From Bacillus sp. JCM 19034 (GTDB lineage: Bacteria > Bacillota > Bacilli > Bacillales > Bacillaceae_D), in assembly GCF_001310635.1 (NCBI RefSeq), contig NZ_BAXR01000004.1, forward strand, positions 1 to 64,000: a stretch of DNA of 64,000 nt, in the 5' to 3' direction. Position numbers and translations under genes: made by a program. This document shows, piece by piece, positions 40,768-49,084 of this stretch (position 1 is its first letter; every line of letters begins with the position of its first letter). The notes under the pieces were generated by a model. It saw only the letters and a program-made list of their open reading frames with translations. It was not told the DNA's origin and made no database searches.

Positions 40768-40825
40768 CCTCCTTATTAAATGGAGGGGCTATTCTTTTTT
40801 AGTGGCGTGGAATGAACCCCTCCAC
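40768..40825 (-). promoter_or_regulatory. Alternative hairpins at the mgtE ribosome site
   Basis: In the RNA, UGGAGGGG (40824-40817 region, inside the leader ORF) is complementary over 8 bases to CCCCUCCA (40788-40781). The CCUCC inside that second segment can instead pair with GGAGG, the mgtE ribosome site (40772-40768), across a 9-base loop. The two pairings exclude each other. This fits a translational attenuator, but no experiment is implied. Confidence 0.5.
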
Positions 40826-40885
40826 TCTTTTTCTCTTTTTTAACAACCTACATTGACTCGACTCAGGTTCTGGATTTAGATCCAT
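40799..40885 (-). CDS. 28-codon leader peptide ORF upstream of mgtE
   Basis: Starts MDLNPEPESS, continues through a basic KKRKR stretch (residues 16-20) and ends in FIPRH. A perfect GGAGGTG site lies six bases before the ATG, as strong as any in the window. It sits between the M-box terminator and mgtE, and its stop is 38 bases from the mgtE ATG. The acidic/proline front and basic back resemble the composition of the MgtL leader peptide of enterobacterial mgtA. Similar composition is not proof of homology, and the role here is inference. Its start region (GTGGAATG) is also complementary to its own end (CATTCCAC). Confidence 0.6.
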   Translation of the reverse strand: MDLNPEPESSQCRLLKKRKRVEGFIPRH

Positions 40886-40980
40886 TCCACTCACCTCCAA
40901 TAAGAATTTATCAAGCTAGCATTTTCCTCAAAAGAAATAAAGTCTAGCTACTTCTTTAAATCAGAGTTACATCTACAAAT

Positions 40981-41006
40981 AAAAACACCTTCACGAATGA
41001 AGGTGC
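40981..41006 (-). terminator. Riboswitch-controlled terminator in the mgtE leader
   Basis: CACCTTCA/TGAAGGTG stem, TTCG loop, then five T's on the minus strand. Its loop-side segment CATTCGT is complementary to ACGAATG at the 3' edge of the M-box, which gives a visible antiterminator pairing. Confidence 0.88.
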
Positions 41007-41079
41007 TTTACTAATAGCCAACTTTAATACAAACAAATACCCGTAAAGGTATATTTGCACAAAAAACTAACCGTCCATT

Positions 41080-41236
41080 CCTCCATTCGTAGAGCTTTAG
41101 CACTGTGCGGCATAGGAAAATTGTTCCAGCTACATTAAAAATCACCTTAATTCGATGATTCCTGTTGACCCATTGGCGTCTTTGGACATTTTTGGGCAGC
41201 AGCATATCTCCAGCACAGGAGCCTCACCTAACGAGG
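41080..41236 (-). ncRNA. M-box (ykoK leader) magnesium riboswitch
   Basis: On the minus strand the sequence follows the M-box order closely: GTTAGGTGAGGCTCCTGT, GGAGATATGCTGCTGCCC, CCAAAGACGCCAATGGGTCA, AAGGTGATTTTTAATG, CCTATGCCGCACAGTGCTAA, AGCTCTACGAATGG. M-boxes fold when Mg2+ is high and promote termination. The terminator and its antiterminator partner follow downstream, then the leader ORF and mgtE. Confidence 0.95.
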
Positions 41237-41255
41237 GTATTCAATTCATTAAAAA

Positions 41256-41285
41256 ATAATAACAGACTAAAAATAAGTCTGTCAA
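41256..41285 (-). promoter_or_regulatory. Promoter of the M-box-mgtE transcript
   Basis: TTGACA, 18 bases, TATTAT on the minus strand, about 20 bases before the riboswitch. An AGACT/AGTCT inverted repeat lies in the spacer. Confidence 0.72.
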
Positions 41286-41348
41286 ACTGTTTTTATTAAC
41301 ATAATAATATAGTATATTCTTTTTTCATAATAATGGTGGAAACTAAAA

Positions 41349-41377
41349 TTGACAACGTTTTCTACATTTAGTATGAT
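41349..41377 (+). promoter_or_regulatory. Promoter of the ABC-F leader
   Basis: TTGACA, 17 bases, TATGAT on the plus strand, divergent from the mgtE promoter. It leaves a leader of about 280 bases before the ABC-F gene. Confidence 0.78.
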
Positions 41378-41419
41378 GAAGGAAATAAACGACTAAATGC
41401 GAAAGGGTGACCCGGATAG

Positions 41420-41431
41420 ATGAAGTTCTAA
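41420..41431 (+). CDS. Three-codon leader uORF (Met-Lys-Phe-stop)
   Basis: ATG AAG TTC TAA, with AAAGGGTGA about nine bases before the ATG. Its TTC and TAA codons form the start of the anti-antiterminator stem, so a ribosome paused here would block that stem. Very short uORFs are described, from memory, in attenuators of other ABC-F resistance genes. Whether this one is translated is inference. Confidence 0.5.
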   Translation: MKF

Positions 41432-41622
41432 TCCTATGTTTGAATGTAGAATTGAAAAGGTTATGTATACAACGTGTATGTATGCTCTTTTTCAATTCCA
41501 TGATTCAGAATAGGATTAGAATTCAAAAGGCCTCTTCAAGTAGGTCTATTGTATTCTCTATTTGGCTAATGATCCTGATCAACAGCCTCCTATTCTGAAT
41601 TTGTCAGTATAGGAGGCTTTTT
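41426..41622 (+). promoter_or_regulatory. Ribosome-type attenuator of the ABC-F gene
   Basis: Three competing pairings are visible. TTCTAATCCTAT (41426-41437) pairs perfectly with ATAGGATTAGAA (41510-41521). ATTCAGAATAGGA (41503-41515) pairs perfectly with TCCTATTCTGAAT (41588-41600). GCCTCCTAT (41585-41593) and ATAGGAGGC (41609-41617) with five T's form a terminator. A fourth stem, GAATTGAAAAG with CTTTTTCAATTC, sits inside. Blocking the first segment would favour the antiterminator and gene expression. Confidence 0.8.
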
Positions 41623-41661
41623 GCGTCTCCTACCATTAATGAATCAAGAGGAGATGGTGTT

Positions 41662-43233
41662 ATGCTACTACTTGAAGGTCATCATATCAAAATCGAAATT
41701 CAAGGAAACCTTTTACTCGATATTGATCGACTAACAATCCACCAACATGATCGGATTGGGCTAATAGGGAAAAATGGAGCTGGTAAGTCGACTTTATTAC
41801 ATGTTCTTGCTCATAAACAGCTGCCCTCAAAAGGATATATAAATTGTCATGTTACGTCATTGCTTTTGCCTCAGCTCAAACAAAAAAACAAAGAGCAAAG
41901 CGGTGGTGAGCTTACACAGTCCTATATTCAACAAGCGTTACAGAAAGCACCTGCTCTACTGTTTGCTGACGAACCGACGACACATTTAGATAAGGAGCAT
42001 ATTGTGTGGCTCGAACAAGAATTCAAACGTTGGTCGGGAGCTTTTGTTATCGTTTCTCATGATCGAGCCTTCCTTGATCAAGTTTGTACAACGATCTGGG
42101 AAATTGAGGACTATCACCTTCATGTATATAAAGGAAACTATTCATCGTATATCGAACAAAAAGAACGGAAGTCCTCCTTTTTGCACCATGAATACGAAAA
42201 TTATATACGAGAAAAGAAAAAACTCGAGACTGCAATACAAGCCAAAGAGAAACGTGCGGCCCGGGCAACAAAAAAACCTAAAAACGTTCATAGATCAGAA
42301 GCAAAAATAACTGGAGCTAAACCGTATTTTGCTAAAAAGCAAAAAAAGCTTCAACAAACCGCAAAAGCACTTGAAACTCGATTAGAAAAGCTTGATAAAG
42401 TCGAAAAGCCTCGGGAAAACACCGAAATCAAGATGGATATCGCTAATCATGAAGACTTTTATGGAAGGACGATCATTCGTGTAGAACAGCTCGAGGGCAA
42501 AATTAATCAACGTATTTTGTGGAACAAGGAATCCTTTTTTATAAAAGGAGGAGACAAGGTTGCGATAATCGGCAACAATGGTAGCGGAAAGACAACGCTA
42601 CTTAATACGCTTCTTTCTCGAAACAAAGCTGTTTCAATTTCGCCAGCAGTGATCGTTGGTTACTTAAGTCAGCACTTAACTTTATTAAAAGCAGAAGACC
42701 GTATTCTAGACACGGTGAAGGAAACATCAAAACAAAACGTCACTCTTATTCGCACGGTCCTAGCTAGACTTCATTTTATTGGTGATGATGTTCACAAAAA
42801 AATCGATGTATTAAGTGGCGGTGAACGTGTGAAAGTAGCACTCGCGAAGCTATTTGTTAGCGATTCTAATACGTTAATTTTAGATGAGCCGACCACCTTT
42901 CTTGATATTGAAGCGGTGAAAGCTCTAGAATCTCTTTTACAAGAATATATCGGTACCGTATTATTCGTTTCTCACGATCGCCATTTTGTGAATAACATTG
43001 CTACAAAAATGATTGAAATCAAAAACAATCAGTTACATGTATTCGATGGGACGTACGAAGAGTACCAAGCCCATATAATAACACCACCACGTAATCATCA
43101 TGCTAATCGCAAGCTAATGATTGAAACACGATTGACCGAGGTTTTAAGCTTACTAAGCATGAAGCCCACTGAGCAGTTAGAACAAGAGTTCCAACAATTG
43201 CTAACGGAAAAGAAGAGACTTATGGAGGAATAA
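41662..43233 (+). CDS. ABC-F ribosomal protection protein, antibiotic resistance type
   Basis: 523 residues with two ATPase domains and no membrane helix: Walker A GKNGAGKST (about 37-45), signature SGGEL, Walker B LLFADEPTTHLD; second Walker A GNNGSGKTT, signature LSGGERVK, LILDEPTTFLD. The long basic linker between domains (about 185-265) is the part that reaches into the ribosome in Vga/Lsa/VmlR proteins. Family members remove pleuromutilins, lincosamides and streptogramin A from the ribosome. The attenuator upstream suits drug-inducible expression. GAGGAG precedes the ATG. Confidence 0.88.
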   Translation: MLLLEGHHIKIEIQGNLLLDIDRLTIHQHDRIGLIGKNGAGKSTLLHVLAHKQLPSKGYINCHVTSLLLPQLKQKNKEQSGGELTQSYIQQALQKAPALLFADEPTTHLDKEHIVWLEQEFKRWSGAFVIVSHDRAFLDQVCTTIWEIEDYHLHVYKGNYSSYIEQKERKSSFLHHEYENYIREKKKLETAIQAKEKRAARATKKPKNVHRSEAKITGAKPYFAKKQKKLQQTAKALETRLEKLDKVEKPRENTEIKMDIANHEDFYGRTIIRVEQLEGKINQRILWNKESFFIKGGDKVAIIGNNGSGKTTLLNTLLSRNKAVSISPAVIVGYLSQHLTLLKAEDRILDTVKETSKQNVTLIRTVLARLHFIGDDVHKKIDVLSGGERVKVALAKLFVSDSNTLILDEPTTFLDIEAVKALESLLQEYIGTVLFVSHDRHFVNNIATKMIEIKNNQLHVFDGTYEEYQAHIITPPRNHHANRKLMIETRLTEVLSLLSMKPTEQLEQEFQQLLTEKKRLMEE

Positions 43234-43242
43234 TCCAGCAAA

Positions 43243-43285
43243 TAGGGCATTGAAATAGGAAGATTCCTCCTGTCTCAATGCCCTA
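43243..43285. terminator. Bidirectional terminator
   Basis: TAGGGCATTGA...TCAATGCCCTA stem between the convergent ABC-F and phosphatase genes. Confidence 0.75.
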
Positions 43286-43298
43286 AATTTCTAGAATT

Positions 43299-43757
43299 TT
43301 ATAGTTGCTTTTTTATTTCTTCCAATAGCATCTTGCACCCGTCTGACACTAAATCGTAAGTCTCTTGGAAATCATTCGTATAATAAGAATCTGGTACATC
43401 CTTCTTATGATCAGTTAAATCGAGCAGACGAATAACCTTAACTCCTTCTGGCTCACCTATTACTTTTTTAATATTTGTGACATTGCTTTGATCCATTCCG
43501 ACAATATAGTCAAATGCATCTCTATCTTCCTTCTTCAATTGCCGAGCACGTATGCCCTCAGAAGACATACCGTATTCTTTTAGCTTCGACAAGGTCCCTT
43601 GATGCGGACGTTTTCCAACATGCCATGAACCTGTACCTGCTGAATCAACTGTAATACGGGTACGTAAACCTTCTATTTCTACTAGATCACGAAAGATGGC
43701 CTCTGCCATTGGCGAGCGACAAATATTTCCTAAACAAACAAATAACACACGAACCAT
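43299..43757 (-). CDS. Low-molecular-weight protein tyrosine phosphatase
   Basis: 152 residues with the catalytic loop CLGNICRS at residues 8-15 (CX5R) and the general-acid aspartate in DSYYTND near residue 125. Resembles B. subtilis YfkJ. GAGGTG lies just before the ATG. It follows htpX by 13 bases. Confidence 0.9.
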   Translation of the reverse strand: MVRVLFVCLGNICRSPMAEAIFRDLVEIEGLRTRITVDSAGTGSWHVGKRPHQGTLSKLKEYGMSSEGIRARQLKKEDRDAFDYIVGMDQSNVTNIKKVIGEPEGVKVIRLLDLTDHKKDVPDSYYTNDFQETYDLVSDGCKMLLEEIKKQL

Positions 43758-43770
43758 CTTTTCACCTCAA

Positions 43771-44686
43771 CTACATCTGCTCCAAACGAGCAATTCGGTC
43801 TTTTAAATCTGGATGAGATGAAAATAGTCTCATTACATTTCCTTTTCCACTAATCTTCATTGTCTGTATAGCTGAATCATCTGTATGATTATTCACGTTG
43901 GCACGTTCAATATGCTGCTGTAATGAACGAAGGGCATGAGCCATTTTGTCTCTACCAGCTAAATCAGCTCCACCTTGGTCGGCATGATATTCACGATAAC
44001 GCGAGTACGCATTGACGACAAGACTTCCTAGAATTGAAAATAATAATTGGAATATGATAATAGCCGCAAATCGAACAATCCATTGAAGTTCAGAACGAAC
44101 TAAGCGCGAGACTAAGATTGCTGCAATGCGTGAGAAGAACACAACAAATGTATTAACAATCCCTTGTAGCAATGTCATTGTTACCATATCGCCGTTAGCA
44201 ACATGGGCAACCTCATGTGCAATTACACCTTCAACAGCATCATCATCCATCACTTGAAGCAAACCTGATGAAACTGCGACAAGTGAACGTTTCTTTGATG
44301 GCCCTGTTGCAAAAGCGTTTACTTCTGGTGATTGATAAATACCAACTTCTGGCATATGCGTTAACCCAGCAGCACGAGATAATCTATGTACCTTTTCGAC
44401 AACGGCACGCTCTTCGGCAGTTAAGTTTCCTTCGGGATCAAGTACGTTCACCCGCATCATTTTTTTTCGCAATAAAACGTGACATGGCAAGCGATAAAAA
44501 TGACCCAGTAAAACCTACCAATATACTAAATACCATCAATGAAGCATAATCAATACCTAATCCTCCACTGCCATTTTCAAAAGAACCACTTATTCCTGTA
44601 TAAGTTGTAATAAGTGACCAGACAATGACAATCGTAGTCATAACCATTATGTTTGTAACTATAAATAATAAGACTCGTTTCCCCAC
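43771..44686 (-). CDS. htpX: Membrane zinc metalloprotease HtpX (frame broken in this sequence)
   Basis: About 305 residues: two N-terminal membrane helices ([38 protein letters not shown]), zinc motif HEVAH in [15 protein letters not shown], two further helices and the [13 protein letters not shown] segment with the third zinc ligand. Quality-control protease of the inner membrane. The frame changes at an eight-T run (44460-44467); seven would join SRFIAKK to [17 protein letters not shown] start at 44686 follows GGAGGAG. Confidence 0.86.
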
Positions 44687-44787
44687 TACTTCTCCTCCTA
44701 CAAATTAACTTTTTTTTCTTATTGTAACATGTTTTATGAAGCACGCGAACGTTGTTTTCTCCATTATCCAATTACCAATCTAATGTC

Positions 44788-45447
44788 CTATGACTTTTTA
44801 TTCAACTTATATAAGTCAATCGACTTAAAGCCCGCGGCTAAGCATTCAATCATTTGCTCTTTTCTCTTTTTTCTTGTCTTTTCTTGCTTAGCTGAATAAA
44901 TAAAGCGTGCCCAATCACTTCGGTAACCAGGAGTTAATCCTTGATAAAACGTTAATTCATTAGGGTAACCTTGCAGTAGTTTCTCTACATAAGAAACTAA
45001 TTCTTCATAATCAGCTACTCGTTGACTCGCTGCCGATGATTTAACTTTTGTTTTCATCTTCTTTTTTCTTCTAATTTCAATTACAGTAAACACATCATCC
45101 ATACTGACCATTCGAGAAAACTTCAAGTCTGTTTCATTTATATAGCCATCATCATCTACTTTTAAAGCAGGAAAAATCGAATCTCGATGAATGTGTTGAT
45201 CATAGCACTTGTTCCCTTTTTTCGGATATGCAAAGAAGAGAGAGCCACCTTCTTTTATATGTTGATCTCTCATTACCTGTTCGGTTACTTCTGCCATTTC
45301 CTCAATCGTAAAAACATAGGCAAAAACAGCTTCGTGCTCTGTTGTCAATTGAGTTGGTTGATTCGCCAATAAATGATAATGATTCGGCTCATTCAATATG
45401 ACCATCTCATCAAAACGGTCTAATTTTAGTTTAGTTATTATGCTCAT
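44788..45447 (-). CDS. YdeI/OmpD-associated family protein
   Basis: 219 residues. The C-terminal region has the YdeI-like pattern (GLTPGYRSDWARFIYSAKQE, then TRKKRKEQMIECLAAG). The N-terminal 130 residues resemble the first domain of similar Bacillus proteins. No enzymatic function is established. It directly follows a deacetylase gene fragment. Confidence 0.65.
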   Translation of the reverse strand: MSIITKLKLDRFDEMVILNEPNHYHLLANQPTQLTTEHEAVFAYVFTIEEMAEVTEQVMRDQHIKEGGSLFFAYPKKGNKCYDQHIHRDSIFPALKVDDDGYINETDLKFSRMVSMDDVFTVIEIRRKKKMKTKVKSSAASQRVADYEELVSYVEKLLQGYPNELTFYQGLTPGYRSDWARFIYSAKQEKTRKKRKEQMIECLAAGFKSIDLYKLNKKS

Positions 45448-45449
45448 TA

Positions 45450-45647
45450 CTATTCACTCTCTTCTTTTTTGAATGATTTCTCTTCATATTCTAAGAGCTC
45501 GAGTAAAATAATCGAGCCTGGTTCTATTTGATCAACTACATGCCAGACGATAGAATCGGCTTTTTCTGCTACATTGGAAAAAGGTTCCGGTTCTATATAC
45601 CACATAATCGTTTTACGATTATTTTTCAAATTAATAGTATGTAAAAA
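45450..45647 (-). pseudogene. Remnant of a polysaccharide deacetylase gene
   Basis: An open stretch of about 65 codons reads LKNNRKTIMWYIEPEP, then NVAEKADSIVWHVV and PGSIILLELLEYEE. This matches the C-terminal part of PdaA-type polysaccharide deacetylases (WDIEP.., PGSIILLH). The catalytic NodB core is missing upstream, where the MerR gene begins, and the conserved histidine after SIILL is glutamate. No ribosome site precedes the only ATG. A decayed fragment is the best reading. Confidence 0.55.
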
Positions 45648-45658
45648 TAGCTAGTTTT

Positions 45659-46403
45659 TTACGTAGGACGAAAATGAATATCCCCTTCATAGACCTTAAG
45701 ACTTGTTTTTTGTTCTACTAACTCACACAATTGATATAGAAAACCCAGTCCTCTAAGCTGTTCCTTAATAATATCATCAAAATAAACTAACGACTCTTTC
45801 ATCTTAATAATCGCTTCTGAAATATTATTCTGATCCATCTCCGCCAAAACTCCCCGTACTACTTCTAAAGATTTTACAGCAGTTTGTAATGATCTAATCA
45901 CGAGGAGTTTACGTAGATCAGGTTCATAATAAATTCTATAACCATTTTCTTGATCACGTTTTGGTGCAATAAGACCTTCTTTTTCCCAATGTCTTAACGT
46001 TGATTCAGGAACTCCTATTTGTTTTGCTGCCTCTCCAATTTTATACGTTTTCTTTTTAAATGAAGGGATATTTTTATTACTTTTTATTATGTTTAAGAAT
46101 GCTAAGAGCTTGCTCTGCTTTCTTTTTATGCTGATAAATCTCTACTTGGACTTCATTAACAATCCATAAGGCTGACGTAATATCGCCTTGTTGAATAAGA
46201 GGCAAAACTTTTCTTATCACGTTCATTCCAAACCCAGTATTCATCGCACGAATACATTCAAAATAAGCAACATGCTCATCAGTGTATTCTCGATAACCAT
46301 TTGTGCCTCGCTCAGCTTTAGGTACAATCCCCCATGATTCATAATGCCGAAGCGCACTCGTACTAATATTCAATCGTCTAGCAATCTCGATAGGCTTCAC
46401 CAT
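45659..46403 (-). CDS. MerR family regulator with two HTH domains (frame broken in this sequence)
   Basis: About 248 residues. First MerR HTH (VKPIEIARRLNISTSALRHYE, about 2-70) with a helical segment, then, after a frame change in a run of five T's (46081-46085; four would be continuous), a second MerR HTH (TYKIGEAAKQIGVPESTLRHWEKE) and a C-terminal helical domain. The second half has no start codon of its own, which supports one protein. GAGGTGG precedes the ATG at 46403. It is divergent from the UvrA-like gene and probably controls it. Confidence 0.75.
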
Positions 46404-46479
46404 CAAACCACCTCAATCCTTATTGCAAAACCTTAAACTATCCGTGACGGCTTATTGCTAATAATATCATAAATAATAA

Positions 46480-46527
46480 TAGGAAACTTTAGCACTTGCA
46501 TTAATTTTATATAATAGAGTAGGAAAC
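46480..46527 (+). promoter_or_regulatory. Promoter region of the UvrA-like gene with a repeated motif
   Basis: A TATAAT -10 (about 46509-46514) lies between two copies of TAGGAAAC (46480-46487, 46520-46527), spaced 40 bases. No good -35 is present at 17 bases, as is common for MerR-activated promoters. The repeats could be sites for the tandem-HTH regulator. Confidence 0.4.
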
Positions 46528-46544
46528 AAAAAGGAGGGAATCAA

Positions 46545-49025
46545 TTGAAAGAATTTATTACAATTCATGGAGCTAGAGAGCATAATTTAAAAAACATTTC
46601 ACTACAAATCCCAAGAAATCGACTAGTCGTTTTAACTGGTCCTTCTGGATCAGGAAAATCAACACTCGCATTAGACACTTTGCAAAGAGAGTGTCAACGT
46701 CAATATATGGAATCGATGGGCATGACTTCAGATTCTGTCAGTAAACCAAAAGTCGATTCTATTACAGGACTTTCTCCATCTATTAGTATTAATCAGCACG
46801 TCACAAACCGCAACCCAAGATCGACCGTCGGTACCACGACAGATATCTACACCTATTTAAGAGTTCTATATGAAAAACTCGGTGAAGTCCCTTGTCCTAA
46901 CTGTCAAACTATTATTCATCCAACCATTGATAAAGATGTGTATGAAGAGAATACAAATTTCAAACAATATCAGACTTGTCCCAATTGTAGCCATCGCTTT
47001 GAAAAATTAACACGAAGTCATTATTCTTTTAATAAACCAGAAGGGGCATGCCCTACATGTGATGGACTAGGTCAAGTCGCTGATTTACAACTTAGCCTTG
47101 TCTTTAGAATGGAACAAAGCATAAAGGAAGGTGGTGTTACGATTTGGAAAGGACAATTTCTAGATTACCAGCTGAGTATTTTACAAGCAGCTTCCCGCTA
47201 TTACGGAATAGAAATTGATGATAACTTACCACTGAAGGACTGGAACACCATTCAAACAGATTTGCTTTATTACGGTGTAGAAAGTGAAGCTTTCATTGCC
47301 CACTTCCCTAATAAAAAACCTCCTAAAATAGTTAGTAAGGGGAAATTCGAAGGAGTACTAACAGGTATTTGGAGAAGGTACAAAGAAAAGGGCGGACAAT
47401 CAAGCGAGTCTGAATTCTTTACTACAAAAATATGCCCTTCCTGCGAAGGAGGTCGCTTGAACAAAGAAGCTCGTAACGTGAAAGTCGGTAAAAAGTCGAT
47501 TACGACTGTAGTGAATCAATCACTTGAAGATACATTACCCTGGCTTGAAGAGCTTGAAATAACTCTACCGGAAAATCAGCTCCATCTCGTAGAAACAATC
47601 ATTCATGATATGAAAACGAAAATAATACGAATAATGAGAGTCGGTCTAAAATATTTATCACTTGAACGCCAAGTGGTTACTTTATCTGGAGGAGAAGCTC
47701 AACGATTACGTTTAGCAACTATTCTCGGCTCAGGATTAACGGGTGTTTTATATATTCTTGATGAACCGACAGCTGGCCTACACCCGAAAGATACAGGTAG
47801 CCTGATTACGATCATGAAACAGCTACGTGACTTAGGGAATACTGTACTCGTAATTGAACATGATGAAGATGTTATGAAAAGTGCTGACCACATTATTGAC
47901 ATTGGGCCAGGTTCAGGCAAGTTTGGCGGCACTATCGTCGGAGAAGGAAATTTAACCGAATTAATGAACCAAAAATCGTCAATTACAGGGTCTTTCCTTA
48001 AACGCTCCGTGAAACCACTTAGCTATAATCAATACCGAAAAGGAAATGGGCATTTCCTTACGATCGAACGTGCCACAAAACATAATTTAAAAGATGTTAC
48101 CGTCACCTTCCCTCTTGAATGCTTTATCGCCGTTACAGGGGTATCTGGATCTGGGAAATCGACCTTAGTTTTCGATATCCTCTCTTCTGGTTATGCTGAA
48201 GGAGCTGGCTACGAAAGGATATCTGGACTTGAACTTATTAACCATATGATTACAGTAAATCAATCTCCAATCACTCGAATGCAACGATCAATTATCGCAA
48301 CTTATACAGATGTTTTTTCGTACATTCGACAAGTATATGCATCACTCCCACTTGCAAAAGAATTTAATCTAAAACCAAAAAATTTCTCCTTTAATACTGT
48401 TGGTGGCAGGTGTGAACATTGCCAAGGTCTTGGTTTTGTTACGACCAATATGCACTTTTTACCTGATCTAGAAGTAACTTGCCCCGTCTGTAAAGGGAAA
48501 CGGTTTAAAGAAGACATCTTAAAAGTCAGATATCAAGGCTATTCAATATCAGATTTATTAGATCTGTCCATTACCGAAACACGAAGCATCTTTCAAGATC
48601 ACCGTAAAATCTCAGCTATTATCAATCTTCTATGTGAAATTGGGCTTGGATATTTAAACTGGGGTCAGTCTGTTACAACATTATCTGGTGGTGAAGCTCA
48701 ACGATTACGTTTAGCGAAAGAGCTATATAAACAAAAAGTAGGACATACACTCTATATCCTGGATGAACCAACAACTGGCTTACATCCAAGTGATAGTAAG
48801 CAACTGCTTATTCTCCTTAATCGTCTTGTTGATGCAGGAAACACAGTCATCGTTGTCGAACATTCCATCGATGTGATTCGACAATCTGATTGGGTCATTG
48901 ATTTGGGACCTGAGGGGGGAGAACGTGGAGGTGAAATGATTGCACAGGGAACACCAAAGGACATATCTCTCGTATCAACTTCCTACACAGGCCATTACTT
49001 AAAGAGAGCGATGACACACACTTAA
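46545..49025 (+). CDS. UvrA-like ABC ATPase (drug-resistance type)
   Basis: 826 residues, about 120 shorter than housekeeping UvrA. It has both ATPase heads (GPSGSGKST, residues 32-40; GVSGSGKST, about 530-538), two LSGGEAQRLRLA signatures, and zinc-finger pairs (CPNC..CPNC, CPTCDGLG, CPSCEGG, CEHCQGLG..CPVCKGKR). The short length and setting beside a MerR gene and an ABC exporter fit the UvrA2/DrrC group linked to DNA-binding drugs. TTG start, with AAGGAGG seven bases upstream. Confidence 0.85.
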   Translation: MKEFITIHGAREHNLKNISLQIPRNRLVVLTGPSGSGKSTLALDTLQRECQRQYMESMGMTSDSVSKPKVDSITGLSPSISINQHVTNRNPRSTVGTTTDIYTYLRVLYEKLGEVPCPNCQTIIHPTIDKDVYEENTNFKQYQTCPNCSHRFEKLTRSHYSFNKPEGACPTCDGLGQVADLQLSLVFRMEQSIKEGGVTIWKGQFLDYQLSILQAASRYYGIEIDDNLPLKDWNTIQTDLLYYGVESEAFIAHFPNKKPPKIVSKGKFEGVLTGIWRRYKEKGGQSSESEFFTTKICPSCEGGRLNKEARNVKVGKKSITTVVNQSLEDTLPWLEELEITLPENQLHLVETIIHDMKTKIIRIMRVGLKYLSLERQVVTLSGGEAQRLRLATILGSGLTGVLYILDEPTAGLHPKDTGSLITIMKQLRDLGNTVLVIEHDEDVMKSADHIIDIGPGSGKFGGTIVGEGNLTELMNQKSSITGSFLKRSVKPLSYNQYRKGNGHFLTIERATKHNLKDVTVTFPLECFIAVTGVSGSGKSTLVFDILSSGYAEGAGYERISGLELINHMITVNQSPITRMQRSIIATYTDVFSYIRQVYASLPLAKEFNLKPKNFSFNTVGGRCEHCQGLGFVTTNMHFLPDLEVTCPVCKGKRFKEDILKVRYQGYSISDLLDLSITETRSIFQDHRKISAIINLLCEIGLGYLNWGQSVTTLSGGEAQRLRLAKELYKQKVGHTLYILDEPTTGLHPSDSKQLLILLNRLVDAGNTVIVVEHSIDVIRQSDWVIDLGPEGGERGGEMIAQGTPKDISLVSTSYTGHYLKRAMTHT

Positions 49026-49084
49026 ACCTTTATGCATGAGTTCAAGACTACAAATCATATTCAATTTTAAAGGGGAGTTAACAA

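Noticed and set aside
41011-41205. A 64-codon minus-strand ORF over the riboswitch
   Set aside because: It lies wholly inside the M-box aptamer and its terminator region, has no ribosome site, and matches no family.
41407-41598. A 63-codon plus-strand ORF in the ABC-F leader
   Set aside because: It spans the attenuator stems, whose complementarity explains the sequence better, and has no ribosome site at its start.
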